DNA of 64,000 nt, from positions 496,001 through 560,000 of the forward strand of contig JASBNA010000011.1 in NCBI GenBank assembly GCA_038087015.1, in the 5' to 3' direction. Below the pieces are notes generated by a model. It saw only the letters and a program-made list of their open reading frames with translations. It was not told where the DNA came from and did no database searches. Origin of the DNA: Cerrena zonata. Taxonomy: Eukaryota > Basidiomycota > Agaricomycetes > Polyporales > Cerrenaceae. The position numbers and the translations under genes were made by a program. Shown piece by piece: positions 32,606 through 42,532 of the stretch (positions within the stretch are counted from its first letter, which is position 1; every line of letters begins with the position of its first letter).

Positions 32606-33812
32606 TCATACACTCATGGGAGCTTTATTGTCCAAGGAATGACCCGACGGATCGTTACCCAATGAGAACATCGAGACATCACCAGTAGCTTGCGTGCCGT
32701 TTTCTGTGCTTCTGCCTTGGGGACCACGGAACATATGTACCGCAGGCCCAACACGTCGGATGGTATCAGTTGACCATGCATGACCCTGAACCCTACGTAT
32801 GATGATCAAGCCGGGAATAATGCCCTGGGTCATTTAGTTAGCCTCGAATAAACCCGAAGAACAGTCAGTGTAAACGTACATGCAATTGCACTAACAACGG
32901 GACGAAGAGGTTTGATCCAGTGTTGCCCGTACCATACAGAATAACGAAGATGAATGATATAATACCGTAAGGAAGGGCTGATTCGACTACCAACGCCTCG
33001 ATACTGGTGTACCTTTGTCGGACCTCTTCAGTCACCGTCAAGGGCATCCGACGACGGAAGTCGAGAAGCCGCCAGGTGAGTACAATCGTGAGGAGGATGT
33101 TGAGGGACATTGCAAGGGACACATAAGGGACTGAGAAACTGAGGGTAGTTTCATCCCAGAGAACGGCGCTGGCCCGTGAAGCCTGGATAGAATGTAAGAT
33201 AGACATGACTGGGTTGAGGTTTAGCGCAAAGTATGAAAAAATATGAGTTGAGACACCCACTTGTCGAAGCGACCAGTACGAGGGTTAGGATACCAGTGAT
33301 GTAGAACTTCTGCCACAATACGTGACACCGTTGAATCTGAAAATACGAGTCAGTAATGCGAAGAGAAATATATTATTTGGTCGACTTACAAGGAAGGCAT
33401 CGGCAAAGAAGATCGTGATGATGGACGTTGCGAGAACCGCCGTATTAACAGGACGGTTCTGTTGGGTAACAATAAAAGCCAAAGGGCCACCAGGGAAACC
33501 TCGTTCGTCAATCCAAGCCAATTGATTGAAGTTGATGCTAGCGCAAATGTTGATCGTAGACATAAGGAACACAACACCGACGAAGGGAAGCCATATTTTG
33601 CTGCTCTTGTTCTTGTCGTAAATAATCGTCCGGATAGCATTGTAGCCTACTGCTACATGGACACCTAACAAAATATAAATCAAACACTGCTACGAATAGA
33701 CGGTGTATAGCATAATAGACGTACCCCATGCCATAGCACCGATGTACACAGCAGCATTGATCGACTGCTCGAACCAAAGCTGCTCGTTAGTTTCGGTGGT
33801 TTCGTTGGACAT
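32606..33812 (-). CDS. Mushroom-type 7-TM membrane protein, copy 2
   Basis: Exons 33812-33725, 33664-33390, 33336-33261, 33208-32880, 32824-32606; 328 residues. Same family as the 14030 gene, with exon 2-4 sizes of exactly 275, 76 and 329 bp. Landmarks: WFEQSINAAVYIGAMAWG, STINICASINFNQLAWIDERGFPGGPLAF, FFADAFL, SVPYVSLAMSLNILLTIVLTWRLL, VVESALPYGIISFIFVILYG. The tail starts IIIRRVQGHAWS and ends in a polar stretch. It is the most divergent copy in the third to fourth spans. It is a convergent neighbour of PARP with about 150 bp between stops. Confidence 0.83.
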
Positions 33813-34776
33813 GTTGAGCGATTCTCTTGGAGAGCTGCGCCTAAGATTGAAGAAGGAAAACGCTTAGGTTATATCCAACCCCGGTGCGAGTTGGGATCAA
33901 GTCTATCCCCATCATTTGCAGATGCTTGTGCGCAAGTTGGACGCAAAGAAATTGATAACACGGCGCTGGACTGATCCCAACCACCAGCCCCGGGTGTATT
34001 CGAAATACTGTCATACTTCTGAGAGATCTAAGCTCGATTCATTTCGAACCATATTTGGATGGAGTTTGGGACCAAAATCAAAGGGAGACCCCGAAACCGC
34101 TGATTGTCAGATAGAGGCAAGAGACAACTGTCTAGCACATCGGTAACTTGATGGGCGTAAAGGCTGAGTGAGATGGTCTGAGGAGACATGAAGTGGGAAC
34201 TCCGCATTGTTCCCCACATCAGAATAGTTGGACGATATGACAGGGTACCGTGATTCCCGGACACGCACGACATGTCACCATCAATTCAAACACCAGAATA
34301 TTCCTGACCTAGACAATAAGGCCCTCGGAGAGATTGACTGCAAGAACAGAAGAGACCAAAAGAGACAGCCAGTGGTTCGCGCAAAAGCTGCCGATTGAGT
34401 AAGGTCCGTCAACGGCGGTACAGGAAATACCGCCTTGAACAGTGCAAACCTGCGGAATCAAAGTTCTGTTTTAGAAGTGTTCGCACTCTATTACACGGAA
34501 ACCGAAATCGTAGCATGACCTATGTTTTTATTCGAGGTAGTGACTAGTGAGCATAGCGGTCGATGATGTCGAGTGAGTACTTCAGAATCAATATCGATGA
34601 AACCATATTTGTCATGAAATAATTTGTACAATTTCCACAATAACTACCACTTATCAAATAAATTCCTTCAATGCTAGCCTCAACGACGGCGACAGACTCC
34701 GGACTGTCGACTAATGTCAATCATCTACCTTGAAACTACACCAAACCAAACAACCTCCCACTAATCCTGAATAGCA
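33813..34776. other. intergenic
   Basis: About 960 bp upstream of 7-TM copy 2 and downstream of the UstYa gene. No gene recognised. Confidence 0.5.
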
Positions 34777-35475
34777 CTAAGCTCTGTCACCGCATAGTGA
34801 TCCTCGTCCCTTCCAGATCTGATAATTATCCTCTGCGTAGTTGCGAACCTGGACCCAGTCTCGGCACTGGTGTGTTACGCCGCTACCATACGCCGCCTGC
34901 GTAAGTCTTCCGTCAACGTTACGACGTGAGAATGCAGGCTCCAATGTGATATCGGAAGCGCAAAGGACCATTTGACGCAGATAGGTGAGACAATGAAGGA
35001 CATGAAGGCTGTCGTGCTCAGCGCGTGATTCGTTACGCGGTCCATTGAACATTCGCCTAAAACTGTTCAGGCAGTGCATCTGGTGGTACATGGAGATGGC
35101 GTAGTATGCTTCATCGTCCCCATGTCCATAGCGAACAAAGCCATGGCCAGGAGGGATGACGGATGCCCAATCGTTGTCACCGTCCATTGCATAGCGATCA
35201 GAGTCGACAACTTCTAATGCGACATTGCGGATATCCAGAGGAACTCTCATAGGCTCTCCGTCGTAGACGGTTCCTACTAAGTTGAGCCCTGAAAGAAAGG
35301 TTAGCATTCGCGTTTCTTGGAATTCTATACTGACCCACTGAAGCGTACCATTCTTGTAGGTTGTGTTCACCACGGTACCGATGCCATTAATGAGCAAAGA
35401 CAATAGGAGTGCAAGGACACCTGTATGCACGACTTTCGCAGGTATCACATAGTGTTCTCGTACAGGGGAAATCAT
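34777..35475 (-). CDS. UstYa-like (DUF3328) protein, subtype A, copy 2
   Basis: Exons 35475-35349 and 35288-34777 (60-bp phase-1 intron), 212 residues. Membrane span VVHTGVLALLLSLLINGIGTV in exon 1. Exon 2 has PPGHGFVRY, the first motif HQMHCLNSFRRMF, the second HCLTYLRQMVLC, ITLEP, and a late HQCRDWVQVRNYAEDNY. It corresponds to copy 1 (8999-8313): same intron site, same PPGxGFxRY and HQCRDW segments. Reading through the intron also stays open, but splicing is preferred because it restores alignment to copy 1. Confidence 0.85.
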   Translation of the reverse strand: MISPVREHYVIPAKVVHTGVLALLLSLLINGIGTVVNTTYKNGTLQWVSIEFQETRMLTFLSGLNLVGTVYDGEPMRVPLDIRNVALEVVDSDRYAMDGDNDWASVIPPGHGFVRYGHGDDEAYYAISMYHQMHCLNSFRRMFNGPRNESRAEHDSLHVLHCLTYLRQMVLCASDITLEPAFSRRNVDGRLTQAAYGSGVTHQCRDWVQVRNYAEDNYQIWKGRGSLCGDRA

Positions 35476-35821
35476 AGTGGTGGCGTACGGACGTCAACAG
35501 GTGGGCCAAGCTTACAATATACCTAGTAGGTAGTGATATAATGGTCTACTCGCATTTCTTCCATCTGACTCTATTGATACGAACAGGGTCGATTAGAACA
35601 AAGGTCATCGAGCACCTCAAATTAGCGCCACTGGCAGATGTGACGATTCCTTTCGTCTTTGCACGTTGCTGTGCCTTTCTCACTATCGGTCTCAATCAAA
35701 CCCAATCTTATGGGACAGTAGCCGTATGGATTTTTGTGAAAGGAACATTCCCCATCCCTGAGAGCTTGAAGCACCAGTAAAATTCATATTTACATTCGTT
35801 TGAGCATATCAAACTAATGAA
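35476..35821. other. intergenic
   Basis: Between the UstYa promoter and the stop of the hydrolase pseudogene; nothing seen beyond a short motif-less frame. Confidence 0.4.
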
Positions 35822-36851
35822 CTAATTGTTTAGGAAATCCCCGACCACCTGCATGTAACTCGCTCGCTCCTCCCAAAATGGTGTGTGGGATGATTGCATG
35901 AACTGGTGCTGCCTTACATCCGGAATTCCATCGGCGAATGGCTGCATCGTAAAGTTTTGCGCCATGTCCTCGCGTCCATTCAATAGAAGGGTCGGAACAC
36001 TGATTTGAGAAACACGGTCCACGATAGTCCAATCGTCCGTGAATCTGATACGCTCAATTAAGCTCGCGTTACTTCAAGTTAAGGATTAACTACTCACGGT
36101 GCGGATGCCACAGTAGTGTCACCGTCAGGACCGAAAATAGCTAGGAATGACGCGTTAAGTGGACCAGGTGGAGGTTTAACTGTACAGCCATGCACGGCAC
36201 TGAACACTTGGAATGCCGCCCAGTATCGTTGTGGGTCCGCCATTCCAATAGCGAGGCCCTCCTGGATGTCTGGAGGGAATGGTTGTACGAGTTGGGCGAG
36301 TGATTCTCCCCAAAGCTCAGAGGAAGCAGGAGCGTCGGTAATGATGAGTTTCTTGAGACCTGGCGGTTTCTTCTGCACCTCAAATTCGGCGGCTAACTCC
36401 CCTCCCCATGAATGACCAAGGATGCTGAACGAATGCTGGATGGAGAAGTGGTGGACGAGATTGTTCAGCTCCTCCATGAACAATTCAATGGACCAAAAGT
36501 CCACCGGCTTCGAGTCGAGGTGAGTTGACCGACCATTCCCTAATTGGTCATAGAAAATGACGGGAATGTTGGCAGTGTGAGCGAGGTCGGAAATAGGAAT
36601 CAAGTAGTCGTGAGTGAGACCCGGACCGCCATGAAGGACGACGAGCGGTGGGTGGACTGGAATCGAGGAAATTGCCAAACGCTTTGAAGTACGTCTGGAA
36701 TGTCTCTCCCTGGAATGTGAAGGGAATCTTCCCCTCGGACAAGTGGACGGTCTGGTGAAGGTACGGATGCCGCCACACTACCGCCACTCGAACATGCCAC
36801 AAATGTGAGAACGGGTAACATACATATCCACGAGCGGATCGTCTGCATCAT
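35822..36851 (-). pseudogene. S33 proline-iminopeptidase-like hydrolase with two frameshifts
   Basis: Closest to the secreted hydrolase at 4663. The signal peptide (from ATG 36851, ICMLPVLTFVACSSG), the first domain strand (PFTFQGETFQTYFKAFG) and the main body (from PLVVLHGGPG) lie in three different frames. Single-base shifts are needed near 36735-36790 and near 36650-36665. From there the body is open to 36098, with GHSWGG intact; a 52-bp intron (36097-36045, GTGAGT donor) leads to exon 2 (36044-35822) with NGREDMAQNF and SSHTPFWEE. Catalytic residues remain, so decay is recent, or the shifts are sequence errors. Confidence 0.7.
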
Positions 36852-37392
36852 GGCTCGCGAGGGCTTGTTGCACTACAGTTCTAGCTACCCTTGGCTTTGC
36901 TGTTATACTCGTTCTAGGCATCGTGATAGATGGTGTCCTTGATTCTGATTTCAACGGGGTTCTGGCCATTAGAAATACAACGGCGGTAATTTCGGGGAAT
37001 GGCCTGCAAAAACTGTTATAGGCTTGCATGTGGACATCTGTGAAGCAAGGTGTCATCTGAGAACGGCCATCTTTTGCTTCCCGGTACGTCAATCAAGCAT
37101 CTCGCCCGAAAGCCGGAGTTAATTGTACTCAATAGGAAAGCCGCCCCTTAAGTGTGAATCTTAATCCTGTCCTCCGATACCACTTTTCTCATTTGATGAC
37201 AGCTGTCTTCTGAAACTAACTATCGTTGATCTGACCTTATGAGGCGTTTGTGTTCTATTTTGACCCCGCCACGATTGATCTGCTTGTATCACGGGGATCA
37301 GGCAGTGAGTTGGACATCGTGGAGACATCCTACTACTTTCCCAGTCGACATTCTTCTCTGCGATGCAGGTCGTCAGCACTTAGCTCTCGAAG
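36852..37392. other. intergenic between divergent genes
   Basis: Promoter region shared by the hydrolase pseudogene (-) and UstYa B2 (+); no other gene. Confidence 0.45.
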
Positions 37393-38020
37393 ATGCAAGA
37401 CAGACTTGCTGTCGTATTCTTCATCGCTACTATCCTCAACCTAGGATATATTGGGTGGCACCTCTCGACTAGCCACGCTACGAATATGCATTGTAAGCAG
37501 TGGATTATCCTAGCACCACTCAATATTGAACATTACTCGAAACGCAGCGTACCGGGGACATGACTATCCCGAAACGTTACCCCTTCCATTATCCGACCTT
37601 CCACAGGTTTCGATGACCATAGAGGAGTCTGTCCATTACCCTCTATTAGGTGCAGAATCGGACGACCAATGGTTCTCGTTAACATCCGAATCATATGGCT
37701 ACGTCCGTCTTGGTCCAGATGACCGGATGTTCGTCATTTCGATGTTCCACGAACTGCATTGTCTCCGCCTTCTCAACCTTGCTTTTAGCAAGGCTAACGT
37801 CGCAAATACTGGTCATGTCAAGCACTGCCTCAATTATATCCGTCAAGGCGTGCTCTGTTCTCCGGACCTTACGCTTGAACCTGGAGATTTTGAAGAGAAA
37901 GATTTTGATGTGGAGAGATCGGGGTGGACTCATACATGTCGAGATTGGGGTTCTGTATATCCAATCCTGGATGACAACTATGCTGTATGGTTAGATAGAT
38001 CGAGAAACATGACAGAGTAA
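37393..38020 (+). CDS. UstYa-like (DUF3328) protein, subtype B, copy 2
   Basis: Exons 37393-37492 and 37548-38020 (55-bp phase-1 intron), 190 residues. Membrane span LAVVFFIATILNLGYIGW in exon 1. Exon 2 begins YRGHDYPETLPLPL, then IEESVHYPLLG, GYVRLGPDDR, first motif HELHCLRLLNLAF, second HCLNYIRQGVLC, LTLEPGDFEEKD and HTCRDWGS. Clear counterpart of 9421-10122. It converges with the subtype C gene (stop-to-stop gap about 58 bp), repeating the arrangement of cluster half 1. Confidence 0.87.
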
Positions 38021-38078
38021 CTCTGAACTCTTCCTATACATGATTTGCATGAAACGTCAAATTTTGAAGTTGGAATCG

Positions 38079-38813
38079 TCAAGAGTTAGCTACAGAGGAT
38101 AAATACATCCGATATAATTGGTGATCCCTCTCTGCAGCTTCGTATACCATAGTCCAATCCCTGCATGTATGCGTCACATCAGAAACAGTCATCTGGTGGC
38201 CTTTCGGAGCACGAACTGTCTCCATCTTCATATCTGCCCTACATAATACCGTCTGTCTAAGATAGCTCATACAATGCCTAACTAGCGTCGGTTTGTTGAC
38301 CTTCGCATCAGGAGATTCATCGGCATAGAAGTCAACAATGACCTCACGAACGATATTCAAGCAACGGAGTTGATGAAACATTCCAAGTGTGAAGGGTCGA
38401 AAGTTGGGTCCAAGATGAAGGATTGCACCACCTGAGGGTAGCGTCGCGTTCCATTCTGCAGCTCCTATTAGAGTGTCGATGGAATAGTGGACGCTATCTT
38501 CGTGAGATAGATGTACGAGGTCAAGTGGGGGTATTGGCCATTCCTGAGGATAATCACGTCCTCGATATGCTACCACAAACCGGATTATTAGGTTGAGTTC
38601 GAAGTTGTGACAAGCATGGCACATACTGTATTCTGGTCGTGCTGGTATGTCCCATAACTTGTCGGAAATGCCTTGAATGTCGTAGTTGAGAGAGATGACC
38701 ACCAAAGTACTCGCTAAGAAGGTGAACAATGCGACGTGAATCGCCGTGTGCCTTGTTCTTCCGCCTGTACTGCTATGAATTACTTTGCGACTGCATACAG
38801 AATTAATACGCAC
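38079..38813 (-). CDS. UstYa-like (DUF3328) protein, subtype C (HQLRC variant), copy 2
   Basis: Exons 38813-38627 and 38569-38079 (57-bp phase-1 intron), 225 residues. N-terminal basic cytoplasmic tail, span AIHVALFTFLASTLVVISL. Exon 2: YRGRDYPQEWPIPPLDLVHLS, HEDSVHYS, HLGPNFRPF, first motif HQLRCLNIVREV (Arg for the second His), second motif HCMSYLRQTVLC, then VTHTCRDWTMVYEAAERD. Counterpart of 10813-10152. A frame through the intron is also open, but splicing gives the alignment to copy 1. Confidence 0.85.
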   Translation of the reverse strand: MRINSVCSRKVIHSSTGGRTRHTAIHVALFTFLASTLVVISLNYDIQGISDKLWDIPARPEYSMCHACHNFELNLIIRFVVAYRGRDYPQEWPIPPLDLVHLSHEDSVHYSIDTLIGAAEWNATLPSGGAILHLGPNFRPFTLGMFHQLRCLNIVREVIVDFYADESPDAKVNKPTLVRHCMSYLRQTVLCRADMKMETVRAPKGHQMTVSDVTHTCRDWTMVYEAAERDHQLYRMYLSSVANS

Positions 38814-39177
38814 CGTACACTGTCATGCTTTGTGCGGACAAGGTCATGCGATGGGCGTACTGAACAAGAGCTATCTCAATGTTTATGTACTTCCTCAGAA
38901 CTCTCACTGACAACCTCCCACGTTAAACGTCGCTTGTTCACTGTTCAAGAATGCATGCTATTGCGCAGATTTCACTAATATAAATGCATTTCTCTCGATT
39001 CCAGTGTTATACAGATATCTTTACGCGACATCTACAACCTTCCACCCAACTTGAACTCAGAAACAAAGAATCCTAGCTAATCATACTAGGGTGCATAATG
39101 TGACTCGGGAGAGTATTAACTCTTGCTATAATGTTGTTCAGAACGACGTTTAAGCGTGTTAGATCTGAGATTTTACC
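38814..39177. other. intergenic
   Basis: Promoter of the UstYa C2 gene and 3' region of the small peptide gene; no other feature. Confidence 0.4.
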
Positions 39178-39386
39178 TTAGAAGCAGAGAGCAAGGCCGG
39201 GACCCTTAATGGCGGCACCACGTCTCTCCAAATCAGCCGCGTCACAGTCGACTTCGTCAACTATAAAATGTAAATGTTAGGTGATGAATAGGATTCAGAC
39301 GATATTGAAGGCTTACCGGGAGTGGGGGCAGAGCTGACTAGGGCAGCAAGAGCGGCGAGAATGAGGAACTTGGTGAATGCTCGCAT
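39178..39386 (-). CDS. 50-residue secreted peptide with dibasic ERR site, candidate RiPP precursor
   Basis: Exon 1 39386-39317, intron 39316-39261 (GTAAGC...TATAG, phase 1), exon 2 39260-39178; 50 residues. The signal peptide is about 20 residues (FLILAALAALVSSA), followed by an acidic propeptide PTPVDEVDCDAADLERR and a 13-residue hydrophobic C-terminus GAAIKGPGLALCF. LERR-G is a good Kex2-type cleavage site. This architecture (leader, dibasic site, short core at the C-terminus) is what single-core fungal secreted peptide precursors look like. It lies between UstYa subtype C and the small TM gene, close to four UstYa genes. A TATA-like sequence (CATATATTC in minus sense) is about 115 bases upstream. 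The gene at 15937 shares leader layout, intron phase, the LA[LF]C[FV] ending and the TAAGGTAA after the stop. Confidence 0.72.
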
Positions 39387-40466
39387 ACTTGGAAGTGAGT
39401 TGGTGTTGCTTTGAGCAAAGGTGAAACTAGTTCGTCAAGACGTTAAGCTTGGGCGGTGGAAAGTTCACTTCCTAAGGGCAATTGTAGAACCTTGCCCAGA
39501 ATATATGGATTACGGCTAGAGATAACCCAGGTACCCTATGAGAGGTCGAATAGCCAAGTGACGGCTTTCTCAGAGACGACGTGAGATATTAACTCTGAGT
39601 TTGGATTAAGGAAGGGTAGTGTAGAAACGCGTGCTGTCCCGGTCATGGCGGTACCATCGGTACCCTCTAAATGTCATAGGATGATGCTGAGCAAGATATC
39701 CGTTTGATATCCTGACAGGTACCTATCAAGCTGCTATCATATGGGAGCTATGAGATTCCACTCTGAACTCGGGGCGGGGACCTCCCAGTATTCATTCAGA
39801 ACTAATCAGAAACCGAGAAGGAAGTGGCGCACGACGTGTAGCCCGAAACGTGTAACAGAATGACTAAAGTTAGTCAGGCCCAGCCTTGTTGGAAAGACGG
39901 GCGCATGCGGCAATCCTTCAGGAAATACAGGCCCCACTTCAATCTTGCAGATTTAGAGTTTGGTGGGCGTTATCAGGGCGTTGAGTAGTAGGCAATCGAA
40001 GGAGATCTGATGGCAGATCTAAACAAGGACCCCGATACACCGCTCTCTGATCTGAAATTGTGCACGGAATTGCTATGACAAACAAGGTAAGTCACTAACG
40101 TCGACCCGGGTTTGAAGTCCGGAGACAGGGTCGATATTGTTTGCTCCATGTGGTGGGTTATGAGTCTGCTCAGGCTGTCATGAACATGGTCCGGTGTCAG
40201 TAACAGATGATCACTCGCTTGACGTTTGCGAATCGTCACCATCATTCATTCGCGTACCACCGAAATCCGAAACTCTGCAGGCAGTTATGCCAATGATAGT
40301 TCGGTAACTTACGTTCCGAAAATTGGAATGACTTCTTGAAGAAGTACTTACCACTAGTCGTGTCGTTCAAGCCTATCGCTACAGCCGCAAACTCTAGTTG
40401 ACCTCAGGTAAGCAATGCAGTACGACTTCATCGTTCAATGCATTGATTTGTTTGCCTCCAACAGTC
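39387..40466. other. intergenic
   Basis: Promoters of the divergent peptide gene (-) and small TM gene (+). No coding frame with support. Confidence 0.45.
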
Positions 40467-40850
40467 ATGCAGCCTGTATACGTCGCACTTCCAAATGACG
40501 ATCAAGAGGCAAAGCCTCTTGTAAAGTCTGACGAGGACTCTTATCATGACGAAACGTCATACGCCAAATCTCTTTCGACCAAGATGACTCTATTGGTCTA
40601 CGTTCTTTGTGCACTCACCGTGCTTTTCGCCTCTACCAACTTGGCCGCCAGCATTTATAGTACTCGAGACCACAGTCTCAGTCTCGAGAAACTCCCTCGT
40701 CCCGACATTTTTGCTGGGCTACCCAAGAACCCCAAGATGCAGGGCCATACGGACATGTCTTCTCATGCTGAAGAGGATAAGGGTCATTCTCATTCTCACT
40801 CTCACTCCCATGAACATACTCATGATACTTGTAAGTTGCAATATAATTGA
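40467..40850 (+). CDS. Small single-pass membrane protein with His-rich tail
   Basis: Acidic N-terminal tail, one span (LLVYVLCALTVLFASTNLAA), the motif LEKLPRPDIFAGLP, and a C-terminal His-rich stretch GHSHSHSHSHEHTHD that could bind Zn, Cu or Ni. If unspliced the protein is 127 residues ending CKLQYN. A GTAAGT donor sits right after THDT, and joining to the AG near 40887 creates a TAA codon across the junction, so the spliced product would end THDT. Homologous to the 11280 gene (same position in cluster half 1). Function unknown; the His tail is absent in the other copy, which stops early. Confidence 0.65.
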   Translation: MQPVYVALPNDDQEAKPLVKSDEDSYHDETSYAKSLSTKMTLLVYVLCALTVLFASTNLAASIYSTRDHSLSLEKLPRPDIFAGLPKNPKMQGHTDMSSHAEEDKGHSHSHSHSHEHTHDTCKLQYN

Positions 40851-41112
40851 TATTTTGTTCTCGATGGCTTACGATTTCTTGTGCCCAGAAACGAGGAACT
40901 TCAATATGTACACTACGTCTATCCTTTGTTGGAAAGTGAAGGCATCCCAAGCGTATTTGACTGTGACCGCTGTCTTTCAAATAGTATACTGTTTTACCGA
41001 CGAGCTATACCTCATTAAGCAAGGGCGCGGTCAGTTTAGCAATTTAAACGATGCTGCCATTGTCCTCAGATCAGTTGAAAGTCTACCTAAGCGACGTCCG
41101 AATAGTCCCTAC

Positions 41113-41821
41113 TCAGTGCCTGTGGCTGCTGTTAGTGGAGTTACCGGGATGTGCCCCCGTAGCCCAATACGTATGCTCCCACTTCGCATAATTCTCCTCC
41201 ATATAATCCCGCACCTGAGTCCAGTCTTTACATTGGTGGGTAACCCCCATACCAGTTACGGCGTTCGTGATCCTTCCATCCGGAGTTAGTTGTTTGTGAG
41301 TTGCCGGTTCCAGCGTAACATCGACGTTACATAGGACCGATTGATGAAGGTAGAGCATGCAATGGTCAATGTGACCAATATCGCCTTCGTCAAGCTCATC
41401 CTTTCTAAGGAAATATTCTCGGAATGAGCGTAGGCAATGGAGTTGGTGATAGTGGGCAACGAAGAAGTGCTGTTCTTGTTCTGGAAGGTATATAAACCCG
41501 TCTCCAGACGGAAGCAAGACGTGCATATCTTCTTCTGGTGGTTGTAATCCCAAACGAGAGGACTTCAGCGTGGTCAGCGCTGCATCTCTGAGCGGGATAG
41601 GGAATTGTGGCGTTCGCATCGTCGCGGTCGTCTGTATAAAATAGGTTATTCGGTCGGCATTTAAAACGTAAAGGAAGTAGTTGCTCACGGAAGTGATCTC
41701 TAGCATAGAGGCTGTTAAAAATCACAATAACGTGAACTACTAAAGAGAGGAAGAGAACCACAACGCAAACAGCGGCAAGCGGTACTGGGAGGAGTATGTG
41801 CTTTCGCGTTGCCCGAGACAT
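41113..41821 (-). CDS. UstYa-like (DUF3328) protein, subtype A, copy 3, splice/frame problem
   Basis: Exon 1 from ATG 41821 encodes the span PLAAVCVVVLFLSLVVHVIVIF and ends at a GTGAGC donor (41689|41688, phase 1). Exon 2 carries PSGDGFIYLPEQEQ, first motif HQLHCLRSFREYF, second HCMLYLHQSVLC, VTLEPATHKQ and HQCKDWTQVRDYMEENY, stop at 41113. The obvious acceptor (CAG at 41632) would be phase 0 and breaks the frame. An alternative acceptor at 41535 (CCACCAG) keeps the frame with a 154-bp intron (184 residues) but drops a segment conserved in the paralogs. So there is either a single-base frameshift or an unusual long intron. The family identity is secure. Confidence 0.75.
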
Positions 41822-42532
41822 AGAGGACACAGCGGGGGCGGACGGGGATCAGGGATGGGTTAACCACACTTCCAAACTGGCAATAGCTCATCAAAGAAGA
41901 ACGGAAGGTATTCATTCCAGTTGTAGACCTATCATGTGTTCGAGGTCACCATACCTAAGCATCCTGGCCACCCACGGTCCCGCCCAGACGGTTGAAACTC
42001 CAGTACTACGATGTCATCGGGAACGCTAGTAATCAAGTCAAGTCACATAGTCCCATTTAATTTGCGTAGAATATCAAACATACTGGCGTATTGTGTACTT
42101 GGCATGTGGGGTAGACGGTCCGGGTGATTTCCACAAATGACATGGTCGCACAGACTGTCAACAGTCTATCGAACAAGTCGGACCAGCGGCGATCACACAT
42201 GAGGCCTGAGGCTTATCTCAAATTGTTGACTCGGAATGGGAAGGTTTGCACTCAAAATTTTCTGTATGAACGGAACAAAGAATTGGTCCTTTACTTAATC
42301 TTGATCATCAACGTAGGGAGCGGGGAGAGAGCATTTGCAAACTCACATGTCTAAAGTCGATCCCGATGATCCCCCAGGGATGACTATAGGAAATACGTCT
42401 CCAAGTCATTCGTCATCATTACCATTCTCATCATTGATCTCGTTCTAAACGACTCTGCCATTTACGAAACTCATGGATGATAATGATTACAATTCATTTT
42501 CTAACGCATTACACTGCATATGCATACTCGGG
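41822..42532. other. intergenic
   Basis: No gene recognised; a 76-codon frame at 42124 lacks motifs. Confidence 0.45.
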
